Assembly: GCF_032586235.1 (NCBI RefSeq) | Contig: NZ_JAWHTD010000004.1 | Location: 124,001-188,000, forward strand | Reading direction: 5' to 3' | Length of the DNA: 64,000 bases | Origin: Aestuariicoccus sp032586235 | Lineage (GTDB): Bacteria; Pseudomonadota; Alphaproteobacteria; Rhodobacterales; Rhodobacteraceae | Shown: positions 25,735 through 33,798 of the stretch, in pieces | Layout: each line of letters begins with the position of its first letter | Position numbering within the stretch: the stretch's first letter is position 1 | Translations under genes and position numbers: made by a program | The notes under the pieces: generated by a model | Told to the model about the DNA's origin: nothing | The model's input: the letters and a program-made list of their open reading frames with translations, nothing else | Databases searched by the model: none

Positions 25735-27111
25735 ATGGAAGTCGCAATTCTTTTCGGAATGGTGATCGGCCTGATGCTGATCGGCGTACCCATCGCGGTG
25801 TCGCTCGGGTTTTCGTCGACCATCTTCCTGCTGGTGCTGAGCGACACGTCGCTGGGCTCTATCGCGCAGAGCTTTTTTCAGGCGATGGCGGGGCATTACA
25901 CGCTTCTGGCGATCCCGTTCTTCATCCTGGCCTCGTCGTTCATGTCGACAGGCGGGGTGGCGCGGCGGATCATCCGCTTTTCCATCGCCATCGTGGGGCA
26001 TTTCCCCGGCGGTCTGGCCATCGCGGGCGTCTTCGCCTGTATGCTCTTTGCGGCCCTTTCGGGCTCGTCCCCGGCCACGGTGGTCGCGATCGGCTCGATC
26101 GTGATCGCGGGCATGCGGCAGGTGGGCTATTCCAAGGACTTCGCCGCAGGCGTGATCGCCAACGCGGGCACGCTCGGCATCCTGATCCCGCCCTCCATCG
26201 TAATGGTGGTCTACGCCAGCGCCACCGACGTGTCGGTCGGGCGGATGTTCCTGGCGGGCGTCATCCCGGGCCTGCTGGCGGGCACGATGCTGATGCTGAC
26301 CATCTACATCATCGCCAAGATCCGCGACCTGCCCAAGGGCGAGTGGAAAGGCTGGGGCGAGGTGTTCGAGGCCGGCCGCGAGGCGGGCTGGGGGCTCTTC
26401 CTGATCGTGATCATCCTGGGCGGCATCTACGGCGGCATCTTCACCCCGACCGAGGCCGCGGCGGTGGCGGCGGTCTACGCCTTCTTCATCGCCTCCTTCG
26501 TCTATCGCGACATGGGGCCGCTGGCGGGCAAGGACGGCGCGCCGAACCTGCCGCTGGTGCGCAAACCCATCGCGCTGATCACGGCGTTCTTCCACAAGGA
26601 CACCAAGGACACGGTCTTCGAGGCGGGCAAGCTGACGGTCACGCTGATGTTCATCATCGCCAACGCGCTGATCCTCAAACACGTGCTGACCGACGAGCAG
26701 ATCCCCCAGAGCATCGCCGCGGCGATGCTGGACGCGGGCTTCGGCCCGGTGGTTTTCCTGATCATCGTCAACGTGATCCTGCTGATCGGCGGCCAGTTCA
26801 TGGAGCCCTCGGGCCTCATCGTGATTGTGGCGCCGCTGGTCTTTCCCATCGCTATCGAGCTGGGGATCGACCCCATTCACCTCGGCATCATCATGGTGGT
26901 GAACATGGAGATCGGGATGATCACGCCGCCGGTGGGCCTGAACCTCTTCGTCACGTCCGGCGTGGCCGGCATGCCGATGATGCGCGTCGTGCGCGCGGCT
27001 CTGCCGTTCCTGGCGGTGCTCTTCGTCTTCCTGATCATGGTGACCTACATCCCCTGGCTCAGCACATGGCTGCCGACAACCTTCATGGGGCCCGAGATCA
27101 TCACCAGATAG
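25735..27111 (+). CDS. dctM: TRAP transporter large permease, DctM family
   Basis: The 458-residue polytopic membrane protein is the sodium- or proton-coupled translocating subunit. It has about 12-13 hydrophobic segments and the family signatures FSGSSPATVVAIGSI (written here LSGSSPATV), NAGTLGILIPPSI and MITPPVGLNLFV. It starts right after dctQ and ends the dctPQM unit. It is followed by a compound repeat and an intrinsic terminator (27160-27193). Confidence 0.94.
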   Translation: MEVAILFGMVIGLMLIGVPIAVSLGFSSTIFLLVLSDTSLGSIAQSFFQAMAGHYTLLAIPFFILASSFMSTGGVARRIIRFSIAIVGHFPGGLAIAGVFACMLFAALSGSSPATVVAIGSIVIAGMRQVGYSKDFAAGVIANAGTLGILIPPSIVMVVYASATDVSVGRMFLAGVIPGLLAGTMLMLTIYIIAKIRDLPKGEWKGWGEVFEAGREAGWGLFLIVIILGGIYGGIFTPTEAAAVAAVYAFFIASFVYRDMGPLAGKDGAPNLPLVRKPIALITAFFHKDTKDTVFEAGKLTVTLMFIIANALILKHVLTDEQIPQSIAAAMLDAGFGPVVFLIIVNVILLIGGQFMEPSGLIVIVAPLVFPIAIELGIDPIHLGIIMVVNMEIGMITPPVGLNLFVTSGVAGMPMMRVVRAALPFLAVLFVFLIMVTYIPWLSTWLPTTFMGPEIITR

Positions 27112-27120
27112 ACGTGATCC

Positions 27121-27285
27121 AAAGGAGCGCTTCCGCGCGCTCTTATTCCGCAAAAGCAAAGGCGACGCTCCGAACCGGGCGTCGCCTCTTTCGTCACGGG
27201 ATACTCCCCAAAAACCGGGCGCTCCCGCCCCCTTTCACTGATCCCGAAATATCCCGGGGAGTGTGAGGGGCTGGCCCCTCACTCC
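27121..27285. repeat. compound intergenic repeat, copy 2
   Basis: Module 1 (27121-27156) and module 2 (27232-27285) repeat those at 19185-19372 in the same order. Module 1 differs by a few bases. Module 2 shares CTTTCACTGATCCC and AAATATCCCGGGG and ends in the palindrome GTGAGGGGC, TG, GCCCCTCAC (27263-27282). It lies between dctM and the convergent tpiA gene. Confidence 0.75.
27160..27193 (+). terminator. intrinsic terminator after dctM
   Basis: AGGCGACGC (27160-27168) pairs with GCGTCGCCT (27179-27187) over a 10-base loop, followed by a T-rich CTTTC. It lies inside the compound repeat between its two modules. Confidence 0.75.
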
Positions 27286-27292
27286 TGCCGGC

Positions 27293-28039
27293 TCAGCCCG
27301 CGCTGGCGTTCAAGGCCTCGACGATCGGCCCGAAATCCGCGGCCTTGAGGCTCGCGCCGCCCACCAGCGCGCCATCGACATTGGAGACCGCAAAGATCTC
27401 GGCCGCGTTGCTCGCCTTGACGCTGCCGCCATAGAGCAGCCGGATCGCTCCGGCGGTATCCGCGCCAAAGCGTTCTACAAGATCGGCGCGGATGAAATCG
27501 TGCACCTCGGCGATCTGTTCCACCGTGGGCACCTTGCCGGTGCCGATGGCCCAGACCGGCTCGTAGGCGATCACCAGCGTCTCGCCCGTCGCTCCGTCCG
27601 GCACCGACCCGGCCAGTTGCCCCGCGATGACCGCCAGCGTCTCGCCCGCCTCGCGCTCGGCCAGCGTCTCGCCGATGCAGAGCACGGCGACCAGCCCCGC
27701 CGCCCAGGCGGCGGTCGTCTTGGCGGCGACGTCGGCGTCGCTCTCGTGGTGGTCGGCGCGGCGTTCGGAATGGCCGGTGATCACATGGCTTGCGCCTGCG
27801 TCGCGCAGCATCAGCGCCGAGATGTCGCCGGTATGCGCGCCGCTGGCGGCGGCGTGGCAATCCTGCCCGCCGATGGCCACGCCAGCACAGTTCCTTGCCG
27901 CGGCCGCGACGAGGGTCGCGGGCGGGCAGATCAGCACCTCGGCGGCGCCGCCTGTCACGGCGCCGAGCGCCTCGATCTCGGCCAGCGCCTCGGTCGTTCC
28001 GTTCATCTTCCAGTTTCCGGCGGCCAGTTTGCGTCGCAT
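27293..28039 (-). CDS. tpiA: triose-phosphate isomerase
   Basis: This glycolytic enzyme interconverts dihydroxyacetone phosphate and glyceraldehyde 3-phosphate. The 248-residue barrel shows the substrate lysine in GNWKMNG (8-14), the catalytic histidine in ITGHSERR, the catalytic glutamate in YEPVWAIGTGK and the phosphate loop LLYGGSV. The start at 28039 was preferred over 28051 because GGGAG lies five bases upstream. It appears monocistronic, divergent from the oxygenase gene and convergent with dctM. Confidence 0.95.
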   Translation of the reverse strand: MRRKLAAGNWKMNGTTEALAEIEALGAVTGGAAEVLICPPATLVAAAARNCAGVAIGGQDCHAAASGAHTGDISALMLRDAGASHVITGHSERRADHHESDADVAAKTTAAWAAGLVAVLCIGETLAEREAGETLAVIAGQLAGSVPDGATGETLVIAYEPVWAIGTGKVPTVEQIAEVHDFIRADLVERFGADTAGAIRLLYGGSVKASNAAEIFAVSNVDGALVGGASLKAADFGPIVEALNASAG

Positions 28040-28154
28040 GTTCGCTCCCATTTTCCAGTTTCGCGCATCATCGCGGGTGGGCGCGGGGCGTCAAGGGTGC
28101 TTGCGCGCGCGCGCGTGTCGTGGGATGGCAAGGCCGCTGACAGGAGGGCAGGAC

Positions 28155-29048
28155 ATGATCCCCAGGCTGGACGCCGCCAAGATCGAGGCACGTGACCCCG
28201 ACACGCTCGCCGCTTTGCGCGAAGGAGCCGAGGGGGTGGGCTTTCTCACCGTTCACAACACCGGTCTCAGCCCGGCGCGGATGCGCTTCGTGCTGGCCGC
28301 CTACCGCGCGTTCTTCGACCGGCCCGAGGCGGAAAAGGCGCAGGTCGACATGGCGCGCACCGGGGCCAATCGCGGCTGGGGCGCGGGCGGGTCCGAACAG
28401 GTCGATCCCGAGGCGAACCCCGATTACAAGCAGGTCTTCGACTGCGGCTATGAATGGCCCGAGGGCGACCAGTCGGTCTATGCGCCCAACCTCTGGCCCG
28501 CGCGCCCCGCGGGCTTTCGCGAGGTGGTCGAGGCCTATTACGCCGACGCGATGGAGGTGTCGCGGCTGATCCTGCGCGGCATCGCCGAGGCGATCGGCCA
28601 GGACCGCGCCTATTTCGACGACAAATTCGACCGGCCCATGGCGCTCTTGCGCGGCAATTACTATCCGGCGCGCCCCGACTGGGCGGGGGCAAGGGATTTT
28701 GGCATCGCCACCCATACGGATTACGGCTGCCTGACGCTGCTGGCCAGCGACGGCGTGCCGGGGCTGGAGGTGCGCAGGCGCGGCGGCGGCTGGATCCCGG
28801 TCACGGCGGGGCCCGGCGATTTCGTGATCAATTTCGGCGAGATGCTCGAGATGTGGACGGCGGGCCGCGTGCGGGCCACGCCGCACCGGGTGAAGGGCAC
28901 GGCCGAGGAACGCATCTCGATCCCGCTGTTCTTCAACCCGCGTTACGACACCAATGTCGCGCCGTTGGGGTCGGGCGAGGTGATCCTCGCGGGCGAACAT
29001 CTGTCAAAGCGCTATGCCGAGACCTACGTGCACCTGCAAAACGGCTGA
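28155..29048 (+). CDS. 2OG-Fe(II) oxygenase, isopenicillin N synthase family
   Basis: A 297-residue non-haem iron dioxygenase. The iron ligands are the His and Asp of HTDYG and the His of TPHRV, and the 2-oxoglutarate-binding arginine is in ERISIPLFFNP. The N-terminal DIOX_N part reads EGVGFLTVHNTGLS. The fold is shared by gibberellin and flavonoid oxidases and the ethylene-forming enzyme; the bacterial members are mostly uncharacterised and the substrate is unknown. AGGAGG lies upstream of the ATG at 28155. It is convergent with sufA, with six bases between them. Confidence 0.88.
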   Translation: MIPRLDAAKIEARDPDTLAALREGAEGVGFLTVHNTGLSPARMRFVLAAYRAFFDRPEAEKAQVDMARTGANRGWGAGGSEQVDPEANPDYKQVFDCGYEWPEGDQSVYAPNLWPARPAGFREVVEAYYADAMEVSRLILRGIAEAIGQDRAYFDDKFDRPMALLRGNYYPARPDWAGARDFGIATHTDYGCLTLLASDGVPGLEVRRRGGGWIPVTAGPGDFVINFGEMLEMWTAGRVRATPHRVKGTAEERISIPLFFNPRYDTNVAPLGSGEVILAGEHLSKRYAETYVHLQNG

Positions 29049-29053
29049 TGGCG

Positions 29054-29437
29054 TCAGCCCTCGGCCGCGCGCTCTGCCTCAAGCTCGGAGACATCCTTGA
29101 ACTTGATCGATTCGCCGCAGCCGCAGGCGTCGGCGACGTTGGGATTGTTGAACCGGAAGCCCGCTTCCAGCAGCGACACCTCATAGTCGATCTCGGTGCC
29201 GAAGAGGAACATCTGTGCCATGGGCGCGATCATCACCCGCGCGCCGTCCTGTTCCACGACCTCGTCGTTGGGGTCGGGCGTATCGACATATTCCATGGTG
29301 TATTCCATGCCCGCGCAGCCGCCTTTCTTGACGCCGATGCGCAGGCCGTGACGGCCGTCACGGTCCATCAGCCTGGTGATCTGTGCGATAGCGGCGGGGG
29401 TCAGCGTGACCGCCTGTTTGCCGGGAATGCCGAACAT
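29054..29437 (-). CDS. sufA: iron-sulfur cluster assembly protein, SufA/IscA family
   Basis: A 127-residue A-type carrier that accepts and delivers Fe-S clusters. The three ligand cysteines are in GGCAGMEY and the C-terminal ACGCGES. AAAGGAG precedes the ATG at 29437; an in-frame ATG at 29458 would add seven residues without a better site. The gene follows the O-acetyltransferase and sufT genes on the same strand, so these may be one transcript, but the core sufBCDS genes are not in the window. Confidence 0.92.
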   Translation of the reverse strand: MFGIPGKQAVTLTPAAIAQITRLMDRDGRHGLRIGVKKGGCAGMEYTMEYVDTPDPNDEVVEQDGARVMIAPMAQMFLFGTEIDYEVSLLEAGFRFNNPNVADACGCGESIKFKDVSELEAERAAEG

Positions 29438-29459
29438 CGTGGTCTCCTTTGACGTCAAT

Positions 29460-30023
29460 CTAGGGCTTTGCGCCCTGTCCTACAAGCGGTCGCGCGGGAT
29501 TGCCTGCCACGGTCACGCCCGGCGCCACGTCGCGCGTCACCACCGCGCCTGCGCCGATCACCGCGTCGTCGCCGACGGTGACGCCCGGCAGGATCAGCGC
29601 GCCGCCGCCGATCCAGACGTTGCGGCCGATGGTGATCGGCCGCCCGAATTCCAGCCCTGCGTCCCGGGTCGCGCCGTCGCGTGGGTGGTCGGCGGTCAGG
29701 ATCTGCGCGTAGGGGCCGATTTGGGTCATGTCGCCGACGCGAATCTCGCAGACATCCAGCAGCACGCAGCCGTAATTCAGGAACACGTCGCGCCCCAGAT
29801 GGATGTTATAACCGTAGTCCACGTAGACCGGCGCGCGCAGCGCGCAGCTCTCGCCACGGCTGCCCAGCAGCGCATCCAGCAGGCCCGCGCGGGCCTCGTC
29901 GCCAAAGACGGTCGCGTTGTAGTCGCGCATCAGCGCCTGCGCGCGCTTGCGGTCGGCCACCAGCTCGGGATCGCCGGCGCGATAAAGCTCGCCCGCGATC
30001 ATCTTGTGCTTTTCGCTGGCCAT
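29460..30023 (-). CDS. sugar O-acetyltransferase (Maa/NodL type)
   Basis: A 187-residue enzyme that transfers acetyl from acetyl-CoA to a sugar hydroxyl. The N-terminal Mac domain (KMIAGELYRAGDPELVADR) is followed by a left-handed beta-helix with hexapeptide repeats (GPYAQILTADHP carrying the catalytic histidine, then VWIGGGALILPGVTVGDDAVIGAGAVVTRD, recognised by its I-G-x-x-x periodicity). The family includes maltose and galactoside acetyltransferases and NodL; the natural acceptor is unclear. It lies between sufT and sufA, 6 and 22 bases away, which is an odd place and may only reflect shared transcription. Confidence 0.88.
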   Translation of the reverse strand: MASEKHKMIAGELYRAGDPELVADRKRAQALMRDYNATVFGDEARAGLLDALLGSRGESCALRAPVYVDYGYNIHLGRDVFLNYGCVLLDVCEIRVGDMTQIGPYAQILTADHPRDGATRDAGLEFGRPITIGRNVWIGGGALILPGVTVGDDAVIGAGAVVTRDVAPGVTVAGNPARPLVGQGAKP

Positions 30024-30029
30024 GACGGC

Positions 30030-30392
30030 TTACATGAACCCCAGTTCCAGCCGCGCCTCGTCGGACATCATGTCCATGCCCCAGGGCGGCTCGAAGACCA
30101 TTTCGACGTCGACCTGCTTGACGCCCGGCAGTGGCTCGATCGCCTCAGCCACCCAGCCGGGCATCTCGCCGGCCACGGGGCAGCCCGGCGCGGTCAGCGT
30201 CATGATCACGTGCACGGCGTTTTCGCCGTCGATCTCGATCGTGTAGATCAACCCGAGATCGTAGATATTGACCGGTATTTCAGGGTCATAGACGCTGCGG
30301 CACGCCTCGACCACCTGATCGTAGAGCGGGTGATCGGTGCTGGAGGGCGCAATCAGCGGCGCACCTTCGAGCGGAGGGCTGGCATCGTTCAT
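30030..30392 (-). CDS. sufT: Fe-S assembly protein SufT (MIP18/DUF59 family)
   Basis: A 120-residue protein of the DUF59 family. It shows the hallmark YDPEIPVNIYDLGLIYTI (35-52), the conserved cysteine in TAPGCPVAGEM and the C-terminal MVFEPPWGMDMMSDEARLEL. SufT helps deliver Fe-S clusters to client enzymes. The start at 30392 has AAGGA upstream; a much longer frame continuing to 30947 lies antisense to the methyltransferase gene and is not real. It is a distant relative of PaaD in this same window. Confidence 0.92.
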   Translation of the reverse strand: MNDASPPLEGAPLIAPSSTDHPLYDQVVEACRSVYDPEIPVNIYDLGLIYTIEIDGENAVHVIMTLTAPGCPVAGEMPGWVAEAIEPLPGVKQVDVEMVFEPPWGMDMMSDEARLELGFM

Positions 30393-30493
30393 GGAAGCGT
30401 CCTTCGGTTCATTCCTGACCAAACATATAGGAAATAGAGGCGGGGGCGTAAAGGGCGCTGGACGCCGCGTCGCCCCGACATATCTGCGATGGC

Positions 30494-31312
30494 ATGACAA
30501 ACGGCAAAGAGAGGACGGAAGGGCATCTTGCGCGCCTTTGGGCGCTGGTGCAGGGCGCGCTGCGGCCGCCTTCGGGCGGGCGGCGGATCGCGCTTGCGCT
30601 GGCGGCTGGGGCGCTGTGCCACGCGGTCTTTGCGCTGGCGGTGATCGCGATGATCTGGGCGATGTTTCATGGCATGTCGCGCAGCCTGGGCGCGCTGTCC
30701 TGGCCCTGGGCTGTCCTGGGCAACGCGGCCTTGCTGGTGCAGTTTCCTTTGCTGCATTCGGTGCTGCTGAACGGGCGGGGCGCGCGGATCGTGGCGGGGC
30801 TGGTGCCGGGGCCCTATGGCGGCGTGCTGGCGACGACGAGCTTTGCGACGCTGGCCTCTGTGCAGCTGGCGGCGCTGTTTCTGCTGTGGACGCCGTCCGG
30901 GATCGTGTGGTGGCGCGCGGAAGGCGGGCTTTTCTTTTTGATCTCAACGGTCTACGCGGCGTCCTGGATGTTGCTGATCAAGGCCAGCTGGGATGCGGGG
31001 GCCGAGGTGCAATCGGGCGCGCTTGGCTGGATGTCGCTGATGGCGGACCGCCGCCCGCGCTTTCCGGACATGCCCGAGACGGGGCTTTTCCGGGTGATCC
31101 GGCAGCCGATCTACCTGGCCTTCGCGCTGACGCTCTGGACCGTGCCGGTCTGGACGCCGGACCAGCTGGCGCTGGCTTTGGTGCTGACGGGATATTGCCT
31201 GGCCGCGCCGGTGCTGAAAGAGCGCAGGTTTGTGCGACGCTACGGGACGAGGTTTGAAACTTACAGAAAAACAGTGCCTTACATGGTGCCGTTCAGGGGG
31301 AAAGATGGCTGA
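30494..31312 (+). CDS. membrane methyltransferase of the isoprenylcysteine/NnrU type
   Basis: A 272-residue integral membrane protein with about six hydrophobic segments. The C-terminal signature is that of isoprenylcysteine carboxyl methyltransferase and phospholipid methyltransferase relatives: GLFRVIRQPIYLAFALTLW, then KERRFVRRYGTRFETYRKTV ending in PYMVPF. MddA (methanethiol S-methyltransferase) and NnrU-like proteins share this layout. The substrate cannot be called. The next gene, a UbiG-like methyltransferase, overlaps its 3' end by eight bases, so the two are cotranscribed. Confidence 0.75.
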   Translation: MTNGKERTEGHLARLWALVQGALRPPSGGRRIALALAAGALCHAVFALAVIAMIWAMFHGMSRSLGALSWPWAVLGNAALLVQFPLLHSVLLNGRGARIVAGLVPGPYGGVLATTSFATLASVQLAALFLLWTPSGIVWWRAEGGLFFLISTVYAASWMLLIKASWDAGAEVQSGALGWMSLMADRRPRFPDMPETGLFRVIRQPIYLAFALTLWTVPVWTPDQLALALVLTGYCLAAPVLKERRFVRRYGTRFETYRKTVPYMVPFRGKDG

Positions 31313-32015
31313 GGTCAGACGCAACAATCTGGAGATTTACGACGATGTGGCGGCCGATTGGTGGTCGGACCGCATCCGCTGGGTGCGCACACTGAAAAAT
31401 CTGGTGCCGGGGCGGTTGCGGTGGATGGACCGGCGCATCGACTGGGCGGGAAAGCGGGTGCTGGACCTGGGCTGCGCGGGCGGCTTCATGGCCGAGGCTT
31501 TGGCCGCGCGCGGGGCGCAGGTGACGGGCATCGACCCGGCGGCGGACGCCATCGCCGCCGCCCGTGCCCATGCCGCGCAGGGCGGGCTGAAGATTGCCTA
31601 CGACGTCGGGGTCGGGGAGGAATTGCCATACGATAACAGCAGCTTCGACGCCGTTGTTTGCGTGGATGTGCTGGAACATGTGCGCGATCTGGATCAGGTG
31701 ATGGCCGAGGTCGCGCGGGTTCTGAAACCCGGCGGCCAGTTCCTTTTCGACACGATCAACCGCAATCCGCTGGCGCGTTTGGCGACGATCACCGTGGCCG
31801 AGGATATTCTGCGGCTCTTGCCCCGGGGCACGCACGATCCGGCAATGTTCATCAAACCCGCCGAGCTGCGCGCGGCGATGGAGGGGGCCGGCCTGGCGCC
31901 GGGGCGGTTCACCGGGCTGGGGCCGCGGGGGGTGAACCGGCGGCTCGATCTGACCTTCGGCCCGCTGCCGCTGACGGCGGTGCTTTACATGGGCGAGGCG
32001 GTAAAGCCGGCGTGA
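31305..32015 (+). CDS. UbiG-like SAM-dependent O-methyltransferase
   Basis: A 236-residue class I methyltransferase. Motif I is VLDLGCAGGFMAEALAARGA, motif post I is VTGIDPA, then FDAVVCVDVLEHVRD and LKPGGQFLFDTINR. The order and the C-terminal LTFGPLPLTAVLYMGEAVKP resemble UbiG, which does both O-methylations of ubiquinone synthesis. However, bona fide UbiG usually stands alone and this one follows a membrane methyltransferase, so it may act on another substrate. The ATG at 31305 lies inside the 3' end of the upstream gene with GGGGGAAA ahead. Confidence 0.78.
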   Translation: MAEVRRNNLEIYDDVAADWWSDRIRWVRTLKNLVPGRLRWMDRRIDWAGKRVLDLGCAGGFMAEALAARGAQVTGIDPAADAIAAARAHAAQGGLKIAYDVGVGEELPYDNSSFDAVVCVDVLEHVRDLDQVMAEVARVLKPGGQFLFDTINRNPLARLATITVAEDILRLLPRGTHDPAMFIKPAELRAAMEGAGLAPGRFTGLGPRGVNRRLDLTFGPLPLTAVLYMGEAVKPA

Positions 32016-32020
32016 CGGCA

Positions 32021-32043
32021 GGTCCCGGGTCAGGCCCGGGACC
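32021..32043. terminator. bidirectional hairpin between convergent genes
   Basis: GGTCCCGGG (32021-32029) and CCCGGGACC (32035-32043) form a perfect 9-bp stem with a 5-base loop in the 31-base gap between the UbiG-like gene and the RimK fusion. No T-run follows on either strand, so termination may be weak or factor-dependent. Confidence 0.55.
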
Positions 32044-32046
32044 GGG

Positions 32047-33456
32047 TCACGCCCCGGTTCTGCGTTTGCGCACAGGGGCCGGGCGCACCTTGGCCTCGAC
32101 ATGGTCGTACAGCAGGCCTGCGATGTTCTTTTTCGTCGCGGTTTCAATGCCTTCCAGACCGGGGCTCGAGTTCACCTCGAGCACCTTGGGCCCTGCGTCA
32201 GAACGCAGCAGATCGACGCCCGCGAGATCGAGCTTGAAGGCCTTGGCGGCCTTGGCGGCGGTTTCGCGTTCCTCTTTCGAGATGCGCACGACCTTGGCCG
32301 ATCCGCCGCGGTGCAGGTTCGAGCGGAAATCGCCCTCGGCCCCGGTGCGTTTCATCGCCGCCACGACCTTGCCGCCGACGACGAGGCAGCGGATGTCCTC
32401 GCCCGCGGCCTCCTTGACGAAATCCTGCACCAGGAAATTGGCCTTGAGCCCGCGGAAGGCGTCGATGACCGAACTTGCGGCCTTTTTCGTCTCGGCCAGC
32501 ACGACGCCCTTGCCTTGGGTCGATTCCAGCAGTTTCACGATCAGCGGCGCGGTGCCCACCAGCCGCATCAGGCTGTCGGTGTCCTTGGGCGAGGCGGCGA
32601 AAGCGGTGTTGGGCATGCCGATCTTTGCCCGCGCCATGATTTGATGCGCCATGAGCTTGTCGCGGCTGGCGCTGATCCCGTCGCTGCCGTTGACGCAGAA
32701 GGTGCCGATGGTTTCGAACTGCCTGATCACGGCGGTTCCGTAGGAGGTGACCGACGCGCCGATGCGCGGGATCACCGCATCGTAGCGGGGCAGGCGCTTG
32801 CCGTCGTAATGCACCTCGGGGGCCATGTGGTTGATCGCCATATAGCAGCGCGTGGTGTCGATCACCTCGACCGCGTGACCGCGCTTTTCGCCCTCTTCGA
32901 CCAGGCGGCGGGTGGAATAATTGTCCTCGCGGCTGAGCACGGCGATGCGCAGGGCGCGGTTGGGCGCGTCGCGCCGCACGCGGGCGCTGGAATAGGCGTC
33001 ATAGCTTAGTTCCGGCTGGCAGAAGCGGTCGGTGGCGACGATGGTGATGTGGTCCTTGAGCGCCTCGCGCCCCAGCAGCATCCGGCTGGCCATGGTCGCG
33101 CGGTTGGTCAGCGTCAGCTCGATCCGCCAGCTTTCCTCGCCCACCCGCAGGGTCGAGGCGATCACGTAACGGGTTTCGGATTCGCCGTTCGACGAGGTGA
33201 CCGTGCGGCGGTCGACGATGCGCGCCGAGCAGGCGATCGCCAGATCGTCGCGGCCGGGCACCGGGTGCACCATGAACCGCACCTTTGGTGCCGAGGCGGG
33301 GCCGAAGGTTTCGATGTCGCTGGCGTGCAGCGCCGAGGTGCGCGCGCCGGTGTCCACCTTGGCGCGCAGCGCGGGCAGGCCGAGATCGGGCAGGGCGACC
33401 CATTCCTCCCATCCGAAACGCAAAAGGTCCGGGGTCGGGTCGATGGGATCGGTCAT
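32047..33456 (-). CDS. RimB-like protease domain fused to RimK-type glutamate ligase
   Basis: The 469-residue protein has two parts. Residues 1-150 are a retropepsin-fold domain of the RimB/'ATP-dependent zinc protease' (DUF785) family, with the active-site-like KVDTGARTSALHA (33-45) and MLLGREALKDH. From about 167 to the end is a RimK-type ATP-grasp ligase, with RIAVLSREDNYSTRRL, VIPRIGASVTSYG, LVQDFVKEAAGEDIRC and the metal-binding VLEVNSSPGLEGIE. RimK adds glutamates to ribosomal protein S6 in E. coli, and RimB modulates this in Pseudomonas. The fusion would tie both activities together. The C-terminal tail is basic (RKRR). Confidence 0.85.
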   Translation of the reverse strand: MTDPIDPTPDLLRFGWEEWVALPDLGLPALRAKVDTGARTSALHASDIETFGPASAPKVRFMVHPVPGRDDLAIACSARIVDRRTVTSSNGESETRYVIASTLRVGEESWRIELTLTNRATMASRMLLGREALKDHITIVATDRFCQPELSYDAYSSARVRRDAPNRALRIAVLSREDNYSTRRLVEEGEKRGHAVEVIDTTRCYMAINHMAPEVHYDGKRLPRYDAVIPRIGASVTSYGTAVIRQFETIGTFCVNGSDGISASRDKLMAHQIMARAKIGMPNTAFAASPKDTDSLMRLVGTAPLIVKLLESTQGKGVVLAETKKAASSVIDAFRGLKANFLVQDFVKEAAGEDIRCLVVGGKVVAAMKRTGAEGDFRSNLHRGGSAKVVRISKEERETAAKAAKAFKLDLAGVDLLRSDAGPKVLEVNSSPGLEGIETATKKNIAGLLYDHVEAKVRPAPVRKRRTGA

Positions 33457-33522
33457 GTCGTCTCCTCGCGTTGTGTGCGCCTGTTAAGCACATATCCGCG
33501 CGCGAGGTGCAACCGGATCGGG

Positions 33523-33798
33523 TCAGCCGTCGTTGATGTCGCGGTCGAAGAGCTTGCGCGCGCCGCGGCCGCCGCGCAGCGTCAGGCGGAGGATCACCCA
33601 GGCGGCCAGCGACAGCCCGGCAAAGAGCGCCACCAGCGCCGAGGCGCCGATCTGCAGGGGCAGCACCAGCAGCAAGAGGCCCACGCAGGCCGCGCCGATG
33701 GCGAAGCCGAGGAAAAGGAAGACCGGCACCATCAGCTCGATCACGCCAAAGACCAGCGCGGCGGCCAGCCAGACCCACCAGACCGACAGCCAGGCCAT
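33523..33798 (-). CDS. NfeD family membrane protein
   Basis: A 91-residue short NfeD-type protein with two or three hydrophobic segments (WWVWLAAALVFGVIELMVP, FLFLGFAIGAACVGLLLLV, and a third around 55-72) and a short basic cytosolic tail. NfeD proteins are partners of SPFH proteins in membrane microdomains. The ATG overlaps the SPFH gene stop by one base, so the two are translationally coupled. The beta-barrel domain of longer NfeD proteins is missing, as is usual for the short class. Confidence 0.82.
   Translation of the reverse strand: MAWLSVWWVWLAAALVFGVIELMVPVFLFLGFAIGAACVGLLLLVLPLQIGASALVALFAGLSLAAWVILRLTLRGGRGARKLFDRDINDG

Noticed and set aside
24901..27159. Minus-strand open frame of about 750 codons
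   Set aside because: It is antisense to dctQ and dctM; the composition is dominated by H, D and R and no domain is seen.
30393..30947. N-terminal extension of SufT
   Set aside because: It is antisense to the membrane methyltransferase and of low complexity; the 120-residue form has a good ribosome binding site.
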